NCBI RefSeq assembly: GCF_004798865.1
Contig: NW_025336480.1
Coordinates: 18,719,859-18,783,858, forward strand
DNA: 64,000 bases
Direction: 5' to 3'
Source: Varanus komodoensis
Lineage: Eukaryota; Chordata; Lepidosauria; Squamata; Varanidae
In this document: positions 44,001 through 53,369 of the stretch, piece after piece
How the letters are laid out: every line of letters starts with the position of its first letter
How positions within the stretch are numbered: the first letter of the stretch is position 1
The notes under the pieces: model-generated
What the model was told of the DNA's origin: nothing
Databases searched by the model: none
The model's input: only the letters and a program-made list of their open reading frames with translations
Translations under genes and position numbers: made by a program

Positions 44001-45600
44001 TTATTTTGAAAAATTAAACATTTAATAAAAAATCAAATTTCAGAATTCAAAAATCCATTTTAAAGCTTTTAAAACCCCATTTTTGCACAACCTGATAGCT
44101 GGCTTACATGTAGTTATTGCTAACTAAAATTAGAAATTCCCTAACATGAAATCTGCTTCAGGAAAATTTTCTTTCAACTCAATCTTTCCTCTCTGCAATG
44201 AGAACATGTAAAGAAGATACAGTAACTTCACAGCAGTAATGGCTGACACCATGGGAAATCATAAACACTGTTAAAAAACACCTAGTATACACCTCAAGAC
44301 ATACCATTTTATCCATTCCCTTTGGTCCAAGGCTTGTCCTAACAGCATCTGCAACCGCTAAAATGGAAATGAAAATATAATTATTTTATACCAAACTATT
44401 ATCAGTCTTATAGATTTCCTTAACATTGTTACAACATTGTTCGCGTTTTCAAAATAACCCTTCAATCCTAGGCATGTCTACTCAGAAGTAACTTCTGCAA
44501 AATTCAAAGGGGGTATAGAATTGCTCTGTTAGACACTATTTATTCTGTTTTGCATCTACAAGTTTGAAACTTTATTTTGTTTGCTAAGAAACAAACTTAT
44601 TAAATGCTTAAAAGGAAAATGTATACAATTACTATCACCCATACTATGCTAGTGCTAACCCCCCAGCTCTGTGCCATCATTATTTGAATTTTTAAAACAC
44701 CGGCCTATGCATTAATACAGACAATTTTGCACAACAATCCACTCTATTCCTGGGGCTTTCACCACTGAGCCTGTTTTGTCTCCCCTTCCCGTTGAACTCA
44801 TGACCCCCTTTTAGTAGCTTCCACCACTCCCTTCTTCCTATTTTGGAACCTGTCCTGCAGTGCCACTAATAGAGCAGCCACTAATGGTTCTTCACCTATG
44901 TGTTCTCAATTATTTTTTAGATGGCACAAACATGTACAGCTATTTTTCCTTTTTATTTTGGAGGGGGATTATCAGTCTTTCAGATGTAAACACACACACA
45001 AATCCAATTATCTAATTTAACCTACCATCGCATCACCAATATGTATGGCACATTGCAAAGATTCACAAACAAAAATACACTATCCTGTCAGACTACAATA
45101 CTATACAGACCAGCTGGGGAGGAAAGTCCAAGTAAAATCAGTGGGATCTACTTTCGACTAAACATTTCTGGACATCTTGCGACTGTAAACGAAGAGAAAC
45201 ACCTTCCTCCTTTTCCCTTTCTGTTCTGTCACAAAACCATCCCCAGAAAAATGTGACTTGACAACCATCAGCCCTTTGCGCTACACCATCTTAGGGACGG
45301 CCAATGGAGCTTATGCAGAGTCGAGGGCGCTCCAATGCAAGACTTAGCAGGAGTGGAACCGCGGGGCCCGGGAAAAGATACTGGCCGTTTCACGCCCCCG
45401 TCTCCCCTCCCGAACCGGCGACAATAGGAGAGTCCCCGTCCTAGCTTGGCGCCGTTACCTTTGCCCGCAGAAATGTTGCTGAAGCGAATCTGGGCGGGCT
45501 TATCCCTGTCCTGGTAGGAGCCACGGTGGTTCCCGCCGGAGCTGCGGTTCCCCGCGGCCGCACTCATAAGGGCCCCCTTTGTGCTCGCGTTCTCCGGCAT
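26017..45600 (-). CDS. CCT4: CCT4, T-complex protein 1 subunit delta, complete coding region in fourteen exons
   Basis: Coding exons in transcript order: 45459-45600, 44305-44357, 41198-41287, 40839-40947, 39478-39620, 38445-38566, 37871-38003, 36493-36632, 34729-34825, 34195-34305, 31850-31980, 31526-31760, 26753-26866, 26017-26031. Every intron is GT-AG and the frame closes to 544 residues (human 539). Seen: GPKGMDKM (58-65), NDGATIL (77-83), the nucleotide-site motif GDGTTS (108-113), [19 protein letters not shown] in exon 11, GGGAPE (429-434), and the C-terminus DDVVNTR. Differences from human are conservative and mostly in the first 40 residues. Known: this is one of eight paralogous ATPase subunits of the cytosolic TRiC/CCT double ring, which folds actin, tubulin and WD40 proteins. 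The start is the first in-frame ATG; the frame stays open upstream but has no ATG. A heat shock element lies about 100 bp upstream. Confidence 0.98.
26642..26662 (+). repeat. AGAC tetranucleotide repeat in CCT4 intron 13
   Basis: ATAGACAGACAGACAGACAG: about five units, close to the exon 13 donor. Confidence 0.8.
27509..27563. repeat. Palindromic MITE-like repeat
   Basis: The arms CTACAATCCCCAGGATTCC and GGAATCCTAGGAGTCGTAG are imperfect reverse complements around about 17 bp. It is the squamate motif that reads roughly as CTACAACTCCCAGAATTCC. Confidence 0.6.
27770..27932 (+). mobile_element. CR1 LINE 3' end, truncated copy
   Basis: GGTGTTCAAGGACAGGCTAG, then GGGTCAGACTAGATGGCCCA and TGTTTCTATG, is the conserved CR1 3' terminus. 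The same end closes the larger copy at 30963. Confidence 0.85.
28340..30963 (+). mobile_element. Long CR1 LINE copy, endonuclease end to 3' terminus, with assembly gap
   Basis: Frames in order show the end of the endonuclease ([15 protein letters not shown], 28462-28500), a linker, and reverse transcriptase: [35 protein letters not shown] near 29540-29590, then FADNTK where active copies have FADD. One stop and frame changes separate the blocks, so it is dead. A 936-N gap removes the C-terminal part, but the 3' end GGGTCAGACTAGATGGCCCA...TTTCTATG is present. It is antisense to CCT4. Compared with the short BovB and RTE pieces it is long and moderately preserved. Confidence 0.9.
29960..30895. 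other. Assembly gap, 936 N, inside the CR1 copy
   Basis: Both flanks are CR1 sequence, so the missing bases are expected to be the CR1 C-terminal coding part and 3' UTR. The non-round size suggests an estimated length. Confidence 0.99.
32350..32870 (-). mobile_element. L2-like LINE fragment, endonuclease region
   Basis: The minus strand reads [20 protein letters not shown] and later [14 protein letters not shown], which fits the L2-clade endonuclease pattern (GDFN.HV, then TH..GH.LDL). It is decayed; the ends are uncertain and it may extend right to about 33500. Confidence 0.5.
33597..33863 (+). mobile_element. hAT non-autonomous element, OposCharlie-like end
   Basis: It starts CAGGGGTCCTCAAACTTTT and ends in ACGGCC...GTAGTTTAAGGACCCATG-type sequence, inverted copies of each other. 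The 8-bp flanks GCCTAGTG and GCCTCATG agree at six of eight positions, as expected for a hAT target duplication. The interior is very GC-rich (TGGGGGGGGCGCG). Confidence 0.75.
34826..36492. other. CCT4 intron 8, with hAT-like ends and a SINE
   Basis: Possible hAT ends face each other at 35185 (GGGGTCTCCAACACAGTGCC) and 35908-35922 (AGTTGGGGATCCTGG), which could bound a 0.74-kb decayed element. A tRNA-type SINE lies at 36198-36421. Confidence 0.45.
36198..36421 (+). mobile_element. tRNA-type SINE with AAAT tail
   Basis: It begins GAGCCAGTGTGTTGTAGTGG and ends TCTAATAAATAAATAAATAA. It is the same family as 3960-4189 in the opposite orientation and lies 70 bp from CCT4 exon 8. Confidence 0.8.
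36633..37870. other. CCT4 intron 7
   Basis: One hairpin-repeat copy lies at 37630-37720. I see nothing else I can name. Confidence 0.5.
38109..38393. mobile_element. Small Tigger-like element, TA-flanked
   Basis: The left end CAACAGGATCCCCATATCCA and the right end, read in reverse, CAGCAGAACCTCTGCATCTA are inverted copies. TA lies outside both (38107-38108, 38394-38395). It is 285 bp, in CCT4 intron 6. Confidence 0.6.
38567..39477. other. CCT4 intron 5
   Basis: No gene is recognised. A short SINE-tail phrase (GCCACCTTGGATTCCTCACA) near 39373 matches the tail of the 5341 SINE. The donor of this intron (GTGGGC) is weak. Confidence 0.5.
39886..40030. mobile_element. Palindromic MITE-like repeat in CCT4 intron 4
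   Basis: TTTTTAGCCCTCCACAAATT at the left is mirrored by ACATCTGGAGGGCCTCATGA at the right, with ACTCCCATCATCC and GGGGCTGATGGAGGTTG between. This is a hairpin-forming repeat common in squamates, possibly hAT-derived. Confidence 0.6.
41494..42678. mobile_element. Tigger-like non-autonomous element, 1.2 kb, with minisatellite
   Basis: The left end CAGTGGTGCCTCATACTTCA and the right end, read in reverse, CAGTGGTGTCTTGCAGTTCG are inverted copies, and TA flanks both (41492-41493, 42679-42680). There is no transposase frame. The right half is a tandem array (42261-42500). It lies in CCT4 intron 3... the intron between exons 2 and 3. A broken relative begins at 52914. Confidence 0.75.
42261..42500 (+). 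repeat. About 54-bp minisatellite inside the Tigger-like element
   Basis: The word AGTTAAAAGGCACTGA or a close variant recurs near 42262, 42319, 42371 and 42426, with GAAGGCAGTGAGAAGGAT-type sequence between. One more copy lies at 41930, outside the array. Units differ by several bases. Confidence 0.8.
42679..45458. other. Rest of CCT4 intron 2 and intron 1, around exon 2
   Basis: Apart from exon 2 (44305-44357), I see two hairpin-repeat pieces (44464-44517 and 45120-45173) and no other nameable feature. Confidence 0.55.
44464..44517 (+). repeat. Hairpin-like short repeat, reference copy
   Basis: ATCCTAGGCATGTCTACTCA followed by GAAGTAACTTCTGC belongs to a short repeat whose full form reads about ATGTTTACTCAGAAGTAAGT, then CCCATTGAATTCAATGGG, then ACTTACTTC: an imperfect hairpin. 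Other pieces lie at 4665-4735, 21895-21950, 34409-34462, 37630-37720, 45120-45173, 46795-46856, 57031-57102 and 58203-58271. Confidence 0.55.
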
Positions 45601-45780
45601 AACTGCGACCCAGCGCCGCTCCGATGCCCCCGATGGAGACGGATTACTCTCCGCTCTGGTGGCAGCCCTGCAAGCAAGCGCTTCCCGGCCCACACGAAGC
45701 TTCCAGAACACGCGAAGACGAGCCGGGAAAGAGGACCCTTCGACAGTCGCTAACGGTGGAGCCGGACATGACGGCCTGAA
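45290..45780. promoter_or_regulatory. CCT4: CCT4 CpG-rich promoter and first exon
   Basis: The sequence around exon 1 is CpG-dense and falls off sharply beyond about 45980. No TATA box is seen close to the start. It contains a heat shock element at 45696-45708. No divergent gene is recognisable on the plus strand, although the plus frame there is open by composition. Confidence 0.65.
45696..45708. promoter_or_regulatory. Three-unit heat shock element upstream of CCT4
   Basis: The sequence GAAGCTTCCAGAA fits GAAnnTTCnnGAA exactly, the core consensus for a trimer of HSF1. It lies 96-108 bp upstream of the CCT4 ATG. CCT genes are known HSF targets, so the position makes functional sense; binding is inferred. 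Confidence 0.65.
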
Positions 45781-45980
45781 AAGGGCTGTTTATCGCAGGT
45801 GCCTGTCCTCCGTTTGTTTTGTTTTTTTGCTCTGGTTAAACTCTGAGAAAGGGAAATATAAATTAGGGTCTATTGGAAAGGTACTTCACAGAGGATGAAA
45901 TTCTTGCGGCTTCGGACAACACGGAACATAAAGGAGGCCTCGCCGAAAAATTTGAACCGGCGAATGAGTTAGCCATCTAA

Positions 45981-46760
45981 AGCCGTACCTTCCAATTTAA
46001 CCATTTCCTGTTCTTTGTTCTTTCAAAACTACGCCAGGAGATATTCCTCTTCCAGAAGGCTTTTTAATTGTCTCATTGCATTATTCTTAATTCTTATCTC
46101 CACGACTGATCTGATTCAGTATTGTTTGATTTTTGGGGAGTAATTTTATATCGGATGTTTTAATGCATTGTGTTTCTTGTAGTATGTTTTCATCTGCAAG
46201 TCGCTTTGATTTCACTCTGTGGGGAGCAAGGCAGGATTGCCATCGCTAGACTGACATCTACATAGTGCTCCACATCCTTCAAGAAGCGAGGGGCTTGAAG
46301 GCTATGATTCATTATAAGGAGAGATTACTACAGTCTAACTTTTGAAACAGTATTAAGAATACATGAAGTCGTTGAGCATCAATGTGCAAATAAGATTAGG
46401 TTGCAAGACACAATTGTGAAATATTTCAGGCTATTTATTATCTATTTAATTTCTTTACCGTCCGATTGCCAAAAGGCTCTCTGGACAGTTCGCAAGATTT
46501 GAAAGAACATATAACAAAATCAATATATAATAAACAAAACCCCAAATAAAATGATGAGCATAAGCCCAAAACAACCATAATCAAATTGGGCCAAAGGGAC
46601 AGCAGCAATGTAAGATAAAATACAATGGATTCCTCCCAGACTCTACTGCAGCTGCCAGGGACTTCGTGAGCACCACCAGGGAACCTGGGGGAAGAGCTAT
46701 TTAAGAACTGGCTCTTCCCTTCTGAAGCTGTCTCAAACACTTGTCTCTATCATGCTGAAG
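45981..46760. mobile_element. L2-like LINE 3' tails, two pieces in opposite orientation
   Basis: 46080-46240 reads forward as a T-rich L2-type 3' UTR ending GCAAGTCGCTTTGATTTCAC. 46433-46740 reads on the minus strand with AACTGTCCAGAGAGCCTTTT near its end and an A-rich tail. The same tail type is seen at 51301-51460 and 60460-60605. Confidence 0.45.
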
Positions 46761-48079
46761 TTCTTTGCTGTGTGTGGATCTTGCCTGCTAGGGTGCAATT
46801 CTGTGTTTCACTAGAGTAAGCCTCATTGACATAAGTGGGATTTCAAATAAATTCATGATACATATTGGGCTGGTAAAACTCAGAGGTGGATTAAGAACAA
46901 AATGTAAGAAAACAAGTTAATCTTTTGAGTACATGAAGAACCTTTGAAAACAGTTCTTCAGTACACAGCAAACAACACATCTCTGTTGTTTTTAGGGTGC
47001 TTTTATACAGCTTTGTTGACTAATAAGGGGCCTAATAGTATTTACCCTGGGTGCTTCTTAACTAATTGGCATAATCAGCTAGAGCAACAGTGATTATTCC
47101 ACTAGAACAGGATTACTGTACTAGACATAAATTTTCTCTAAAGTTTCTAGAGCTCCAGGCATTTTCATGGGAGGTCAGTCAACACATTCATGGGAAGAAA
47201 AGGAAAGAACGCTGCTATTAAATATGGATCTACACAGAATTCTTAGCAACTATAGAACAACTCATGGCTCGAATGAACCAACTTTCTCCTACAAATATTT
47301 GAATAGGGCTGGAACACCTCTTTTCAAATTCAATTCACCCAAGTTTCATCCGTTAATTCAATAGGAGCAACTAAAAAAAGGGTGCATTGTATATTATAAT
47401 TACTGAGAAGGGGAAATTAGCAAGATACTTGTTGGTAGTTTTTGATAAAACAAATGGGAAACTCACTGCACTGCTTGTATCTGTAAGTTCTGTCCAGTGA
47501 ATATGGGGTTTTCCATATTTCTGAAGTGCTAAGTCCACAGATCACATAATCAATACTCACTGACTGTGGGAGTTCACCAGAGAATTTTGGAAGATCAGTC
47601 TGTGCTTTATATATGCTGCATGTGCCTTTGTGTGAATCATGAGAAGCTATGGATGGTCCTGAAAGAAATGGGGGTGCCTTAAGCAAATACGTCAGTCAAT
47701 CCATTGAGTCTGTATGCAGAATATACCATAAGGAAAACTGGATTAGAGGAAGGAGGAGTGAAAATTGGCAGCAAATCCATCAATATTTTAAGCTATGCAG
47801 ATGATACCAATGAATTGGGAGGGACTTCTAGGCAACAGTTCCATAGACCTGCCGGATAGTATGACACAACTAATAGCAAAGACGACCAATTAACATGGTT
47901 TAATTACAAGGTCCTGTACTTTGTGGGTAGGGGGTTGGGCTATACAAGATTGTGGTACTCCGGTTCTAGTATGAGCTCCCCAAAGAGGATTCCTGGCACA
48001 TACTCTTTATTCTTTTTGACAACAAGTGAAAACCTTTTTATGCACCCAGTATTTTAACAACTAAGTTTTTAGCCTTGGT
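46761..48079. other. Intergenic stretch, small RTE piece only
   Basis: A hairpin-repeat piece lies at 46795-46856 and an RTE fragment at 47640-47840; the rest is unassigned. Confidence 0.5.
47640..47840 (+). mobile_element. Old RTE LINE fragment
   Basis: The plus strand reads KLWMVLKEMGVP, then after a break EYTIRKTGLEEGGVKIG and ILSYADDTNELG. The order KLW..LKEMG then YADD is that of RTE reverse transcriptases, with the middle deleted. Confidence 0.6.
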
Positions 48080-49373
48080 TTTTATATCAAAATTTATGAT
48101 AATGTTATGTTCATTAGGCACTCTGTCTATCAGATCTAATTCCTTAAATCTATTTGTCATCTCTACTGTATATTCATAAGGAATATGATTTAGGTCATAC
48201 CTGAGTTGCCTAGAGCAACCCTACTTTCTTCAATTTAAGCCTAAATTTTGCAACAAGAAGCTCATGATCTGAGCCACAGTCGGCTCCTGGCCTAGATTTA
48301 ACTGACTATATATAACTTCTCCATCTTTGGCTGCAGAGCACACAGTCAATCTGATTTCCATGTTGACCATCTGGTGATGTCCATGTGTAAAGTCTTCTCT
48401 TGGGTTGTTGGAAAAGCGTGTTTACTATGACCAGCATGTTCTCTTGACAAAATTCTGCCAGCCTTTGCAGTGCTTCATTATGTACTCCAAGGCCAAACTT
48501 GCCTGTTATTCCATTTATTTTTTGGCTTCCTACTTTAGCATTCCAATCCCCCATGATCATATGGACATCATTTTGGTGTTATTTCTAGAAAGTGTTGTAG
48601 GCCTTCATAGAACTGGTCAACTTCAGCCTCTCCAGCATCAGTGGTTGGGGCACAGACTTGGACTACTGTGATGCTGAATGGTTTGCCTTGGATTCAAACT
48701 GAGATCATTCTGTCATTATAGAGATTGTATCCCAGTACTGCTTTTCCTACTCTTTTATTGATTGTGAAAACTACTCTGTTTCTTCTGAGGGATCCTTGCC
48801 CACAGTAGTATACCTGATGGTCATCTAAAATTCACCCATTCCTGTCCATTTTAGTTCGCTGATTCCCAAGATGTCGATGTTCAGTCTTGTCATCTCATGT
48901 TTGACCACATCCAGCTTACCTTGATTCATGGATCTTACATTCCAGGTTCCTATGGAGTATAGATCTTTACAGCATCGGACTCTCCTTTCACCACCAGATA
49001 CATCTGCAATGGAGTGTCCTTTCGGCTTTGACCCAGTTGCTTCATTCGTTCTGGCACTACTTGTACTAACCCTCTGCTCTTCCCCAGTAGGACATTGGAC
49101 ACCTTCCAACCTGAGGGAATGTGAAGTCAAAAGGGCCTTAGAAAGTCTTAGCGTCATATATGTTTGCCTTTTGTACTGTCCATGGGGTTTTCATGGCAAG
49201 GATACTGGAGTGGGTTGCCATTTTCTTCTCCAGTGGATCAGCTTTTGTCAGAGCTCTCTGCTATGACCTGTCTGTCTTGGGTGGCCCTGCACAGCATAGC
49301 TCCTGACTTCATTGAGCTACACAAGCCCCCTCGCCATGGCAAGGCAGTGATCCATGAAGGGGGTATTTTATGA
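48080..49373 (-). mobile_element. RTE-BovB LINE, 5' half: 5' UTR and endonuclease
   Basis: The minus strand starts with the BovB 5' end (CCCCTTCATGGATCACTGCC) and then reads IGTWNVRSMNQGKLDVVKHE and ILGISELKWTGMGEF (start of the AP-type endonuclease). Next come MIMGDWNAKVG (catalytic DWN), YTWTSPDGQHGNQIDCVL and, more decayed, VRNRFKELDLIDRVP. The reverse transcriptase half is missing. It abuts the 3' end of another BovB copy at about 49378. Confidence 0.88.
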
Positions 49374-49377
49374 TGGA

Positions 49378-51300
49378 CCACTGCTATTGTTGTTAGTCGT
49401 GAAGTCGTGCCCAACCCATCAGAACCCCATGGACAACATTCCACCAAGCTCTCCTGTCCTCCACCATACCCCGGAGTCCACTTAAGCTCACACCAACTGC
49501 TTCAGTAACTCCATCTAGCCAACACATCCTCTGTCATCCCCTTCTTCTTTTGCTATCAATCGTTCCCAGCTTTACAGTCTTCTTCAGTGAGTCCTTCCTT
49601 CTCATTAGGTGGCCAAAGTATTTTGAGTTTCATCTTCAGTAACTGACCTTCTAAAGAGCAGTCAGGGTTGATCTCCTCTAGGACTATCCAGTTTTATCTC
49701 CTTGCAGTCCAAGGGACTTGCAGGAGTCTTCTCCAGCACCACAATTCAAAGGCCTCAATCCTTCAGTGCTCAGCCTTCCTTATGGTCCAGCTTTCACAGC
49801 CATACATTGCAACTGGGAAAACCATAGCCTTGATTATACACACTTTTGTCAGCAGAGTGATGTCTCTGCTTTTTAGTATGCTGTCTAGATTTGCCATAGC
49901 TTTCCTCCCAAGGAGCAAGCGTCTTTTAATTTCTTGGCTGCAGTCATCATCTGCAGTAATCTTGGAGCCCAGGAAAATAAAATCTGTCACTACCTCCATT
50001 TCTTCCCCATCTATTTGCCAGGAAGTGAGAGGACCGGATGCCATGATCTTAGTTTACTTAATGTTGAGTTTCAAGCCAACTTTTGTGCTCTCCTCCTCCA
50101 CCCGCATCAAGAGGCTCTTTAGTTCCTCTTCACTTTCCGCCATTAGAGTGGTATCATCTGCATATCTGAGGATGTTGATATTTCTCCCAGCAATCTCAAT
50201 TCCAACCAGTGATTCATCTAGCCCCACCTTTCTCATGATGTGCTCTGCACCTAAGTTAAATAGGCAGGGCGACAGTATACAGCCTTGCCAAACTCCTTTC
50301 TCAATTTTGAACCAATCAGTGGTTCCATGTCCAGTTCTCCCTGTTGCTTCTTGACCCACATATAGGTTTCTCAAGAGACAAATAAGATGGTCTGGTACTC
50401 CCATCTCTTTAAGAACTTGCCACAATTGTTGTGATCCACACAATCAAAGGCTTTAGCATAGTCAATGAAGCAGAAGTAGATGTTTTTCTGGAACTCCCTA
50501 GCTTTCTCCATGATCCAGCTTATGTTGGCAATTTGATCACTAGTTCCTCTGCCTCTTCGAAATCCTGCCTGTACTTCTGGTAGTTCGCGGTCCACATACT
50601 GCTGGAGCCTAGCTTGGAGGATTTTGAGCGTAACTTTGCTAGCATGTGAAATGAAGGCAATGGTGCGGTAGTTTGAACATTCTTTGACATTGCCCTTTTT
50701 TGGAATTGGAATGTTAAATGACCTTTTCCAATCCTGTGGCCACTGCTGAGTTTTCCAAATTTGCTGGCATATTGAGTGTAGCACTTTAACTGCATCATCT
50801 TTTAGGATTTTGAATAGCTCAGCTGGAATACTGTCACCTCCAGTAGCTTTGTTGTTGTTAAGACTTTCTAAGGCCCCTTTGACTTCACATTCCAGGATGT
50901 CTGGCTCGAGGTCCGGGACCACCCCATCCAGCTTATCGGGGATCAGGGACGTGAAGATCTTTCTTTTATAGTTCTTCTGTGTAATCTTGCCACCTCTTCT
51001 TAATCTCTTCTGCCTCTGTTAGGTCCCTGCCATTTTGGTCCTTTATCATATCCATCTTTGCATGAAAGTTCCCTTCATATCTCCAGTTTTCTTGAAGAGA
51101 TCTCTAGTCTTTCCTATTCTATTGCTTTCCTCCATTTCTTTGCACTGTTCATTTAAGAAGGCATTCTTATCTCTTCTAGCTATTCTCTGGACTTATGCAT
51201 TCAGTTTGGTGTATCTTTCCCTTTCTCCCTTGCCTTTCACATCCCTTCTTTCCTCAAACAGCCATTTTGCTTCCTTGCTTTTCTTTTTCTTTGGGATGGT
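49378..51300 (-). mobile_element. RTE-BovB LINE, 3' half: linker, reverse transcriptase and 3' end
   Basis: Blocks on the minus strand in order: ECEVKGALESLNNNKATGGD, PIPKKGNVKECSNYRT, FIDYAKAFDCVDHN (first catalytic Asp), WQGCILSPCLFNL, RYADDTTLMAES (YADD) and MYGCESWTIRKAEH. The BovB 3' end (GACTTCACGACTAACAACAA) is present. Single-base frameshifts split it into three frames. The linker runs up to about 51300, where another repeat tail begins. The sequence is still easy to read, so it is younger than the L2 and RTE pieces. Confidence 0.9.
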
Positions 51301-51460
51301 TTAATTTGGTGCAGCTACTGTAGTCTTATTGCTTTGGTTTTATAGTTTTATGTCCTTTTTGTTGTGTGGTTTTAACTTTGTTAACTATCCAGAGAGCTTT
51401 GGCTATTGGGGTGTATAAAAATGAAATAAATACATATATACACGCATGCATAAATAAAAT
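51301..51460 (+). mobile_element. L2-like LINE 3' tail
   Basis: ACTATCCAGAGAGCTTTGGC, then TATTGGGGTGTATAAAAATG, then an AAATACAT tail matches the tails at 60460-60605 and 46433-46740. Confidence 0.5.
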
Positions 51461-51635
51461 GCAAGTCTGTGAAAGAAAATTATGCTATTTTCCTCTAACA
51501 ACCCTTAACTTTTTCAGAAGCTGAAGATGAGTCACTGGTCTGACATGCCTATAAGAACAGATTCATGTGATTCTAAACTCCATTAAAGGACTTATCATTT
51601 TGAAGCTACAAGAAATAATAGTTCTGCAGTATCCT

Positions 51636-51965
51636 GACTTAGTCAAATCATATCAACAACACCATGTCCAGTTATGGATGCCACACTTTGAGACAGGTTA
51701 AACTAATTAGAACAGGTTCAGAAGAGGGCAGTGAAGATACAGTGATAAGGGAAGCACATTGTATGTGAAAGGTTGAAGAAACTGGTTATCTTTAGCATAG
51801 AGAAGAGACTGGGGCCATGATACACTCTGTAAAAACCTGTCACAAACCAATATTGTTTCTCTTCTATGTTTTACTCCAGAGTAGTGGATCCAATGGTCTT
51901 AATTTGCAACATGGTATATTCTGGTTGAACAATGGAACCAAAAACATCCCAGGTGAAGTCCCTCG
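51636..51965 (+). mobile_element. CR1 LINE fragment, end of ORF2
   Basis: CCAGTTATGGATGCCACACT, AACAGGTTCAGAAGAGGGCA and TTTAGCATAGAGAAGAGACT follow the CR1 ORF2 end (TQFWMPHFE...LNRVQKRA-type). The right part near 51880-51960 continues with ATTCTGGTTGAACAA. It precedes the segment found at 27770, so it is a different part of the same family. Confidence 0.7.
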
Positions 51966-52913
51966 CTGACTGGAAGCTGAGCAGCAAGGGCAGCCCAGCT
52001 GCTTACTGGGAATGCCTACCTCTGGATTTCCTGCACTGAGCGCAAGTGGCACTAGATGGCGAACAAGACCTTATTTTAACTATATTATTCTATGATACTG
52101 AAGTTAAGGTAGTGCTCTATAGTGCTCTGATGGTTTACTGTAAACTACTTTTAAGAGTTGTTGCACAGGGCTACAAGATGCGCCAGACAGTTGTGAGAAT
52201 TCTATTCATACCTGGCAGGAAAATATAAAGAATGTTTATATCATGCAGCTACTTTTCAGTGTGGGTATTGCTTGGACTTGGCTATGGACTAAACGTAGGT
52301 AAATTATTTAAAACTGCTATAGAAAAGTCCAAAGTAATGGGTAGGGCTGCTGCCAGGAACATCTTACAGATCTGAGTTCATGGACTCAAACTTGGCTGCA
52401 CTTCACTCTTCAGATAGTTATAATTAGCAAATGTGTTTGACTGATCAGCTGTATTTTCACCTGATATGATGGTTGCCCCTTTAAGCCTATCAAACATGGG
52501 ATATAGTCATGAAACTGTTTTGGAGACTTCAGCTGGTACCCAATAAGGCTGTCTATCACCTGATAAAATTAGGTCCCCAGAAACAATCTAGGCGTCCTGT
52601 AGCCTGCCAAGCAAAATTCAGAGTGTTCGTTTGTTATGAATGAATAGGCAGAGTGTTCATTTTACACGTAGTTCAGTTCCTACATACTTCCATGGCCACC
52701 TCATTCTCTTCTGCAAGTTGTACTCATCATAGTCTGTCTTTCATCAGTCCCTCGAACAGCAGACTCAGATACAGAATTATTACTGTGTGCAGAATCATGG
52801 TGATTACTTCTGTACTGGGTATTGAAGAGGAACATGAGGCCTTCCTGAAAAAAAGGAAAATATCTTTGGGAACTTAAGAATGCTCCTTTTGTGTATCTAC
52901 TAGCAAACAAGAA
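51966..52913. other. Intergenic stretch, nothing nameable
   Basis: A faint L2-like phrase may lie near 52480-52600; otherwise no gene or repeat is recognised. Confidence 0.4.
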
Positions 52914-53269
52914 CAGTGGTGCCTTGTACGTACTTCAAATGACTTTAACTTTGAATGATCTGGAGTTTGCATGTCAAAGTTGAGATAAAATTGCTCCAGA
53001 GTTCAAAAGATGCTTCTGCATTCAAACTGCATGCAAAGTGAAAAAAAAATTTGGTTGCAGCATAAACATCATCTGTTGTACACTCAAGTTGTCTCTCACT
53101 GTGAAACATCTCTTGCATAACACTTGTGCATTTTCAGTGTGTGCATTTTTGTGTGTTTTCAGTGCTTTTTTCATTTTATTTTTTGGTTATATGTATAACC
53201 ACTCCTCACTAAGGTACAGTAAATGCACTAACATAACATTACTACTTTTAACTTAATTCATTTCAGGAG
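52914..53269. mobile_element. Tigger-like element, partial, cut by an assembly gap
   Basis: CAGTGGTGCCTTGTACGTAC, GTTGAGATAAAATTGCTCCA and GCAGCATAAACATCATCTGT match the right end of the 41494-42678 element in reverse. The last bases before the gap (ACTTAATTCATTTCAGGAG) look like the other end of that element in a second orientation. Confidence 0.65.
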
Positions 53270-53369
53270 NNNNNNNNNNNNNNNNNNNNNNNNNNNNNNN
53301 NNNNNNNNNNNNNNNNNNNNNNNNNNNNNNNNNNNNNNNNNNNNNNNNNNNNNNNNNNNNNNNNNNNNN
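53270..53369. other. Assembly gap, 100 N
   Basis: Default-size gap. The left flank is Tigger-like; the right flank is AT-rich and unassigned. Confidence 0.99.

Noticed and set aside
45601-45711. In-frame N-terminal extension of CCT4
   Set aside because: The extension has no ATG and would begin at GTG. MPEN at 45600 matches the known CCT4 start.
49668-50354. 228-codon plus-strand frame, and a similar minus-strand one at 55419-56069
   Set aside because: Both are antisense to BovB reverse transcriptase; their mutual similarity only reflects the shared repeat.
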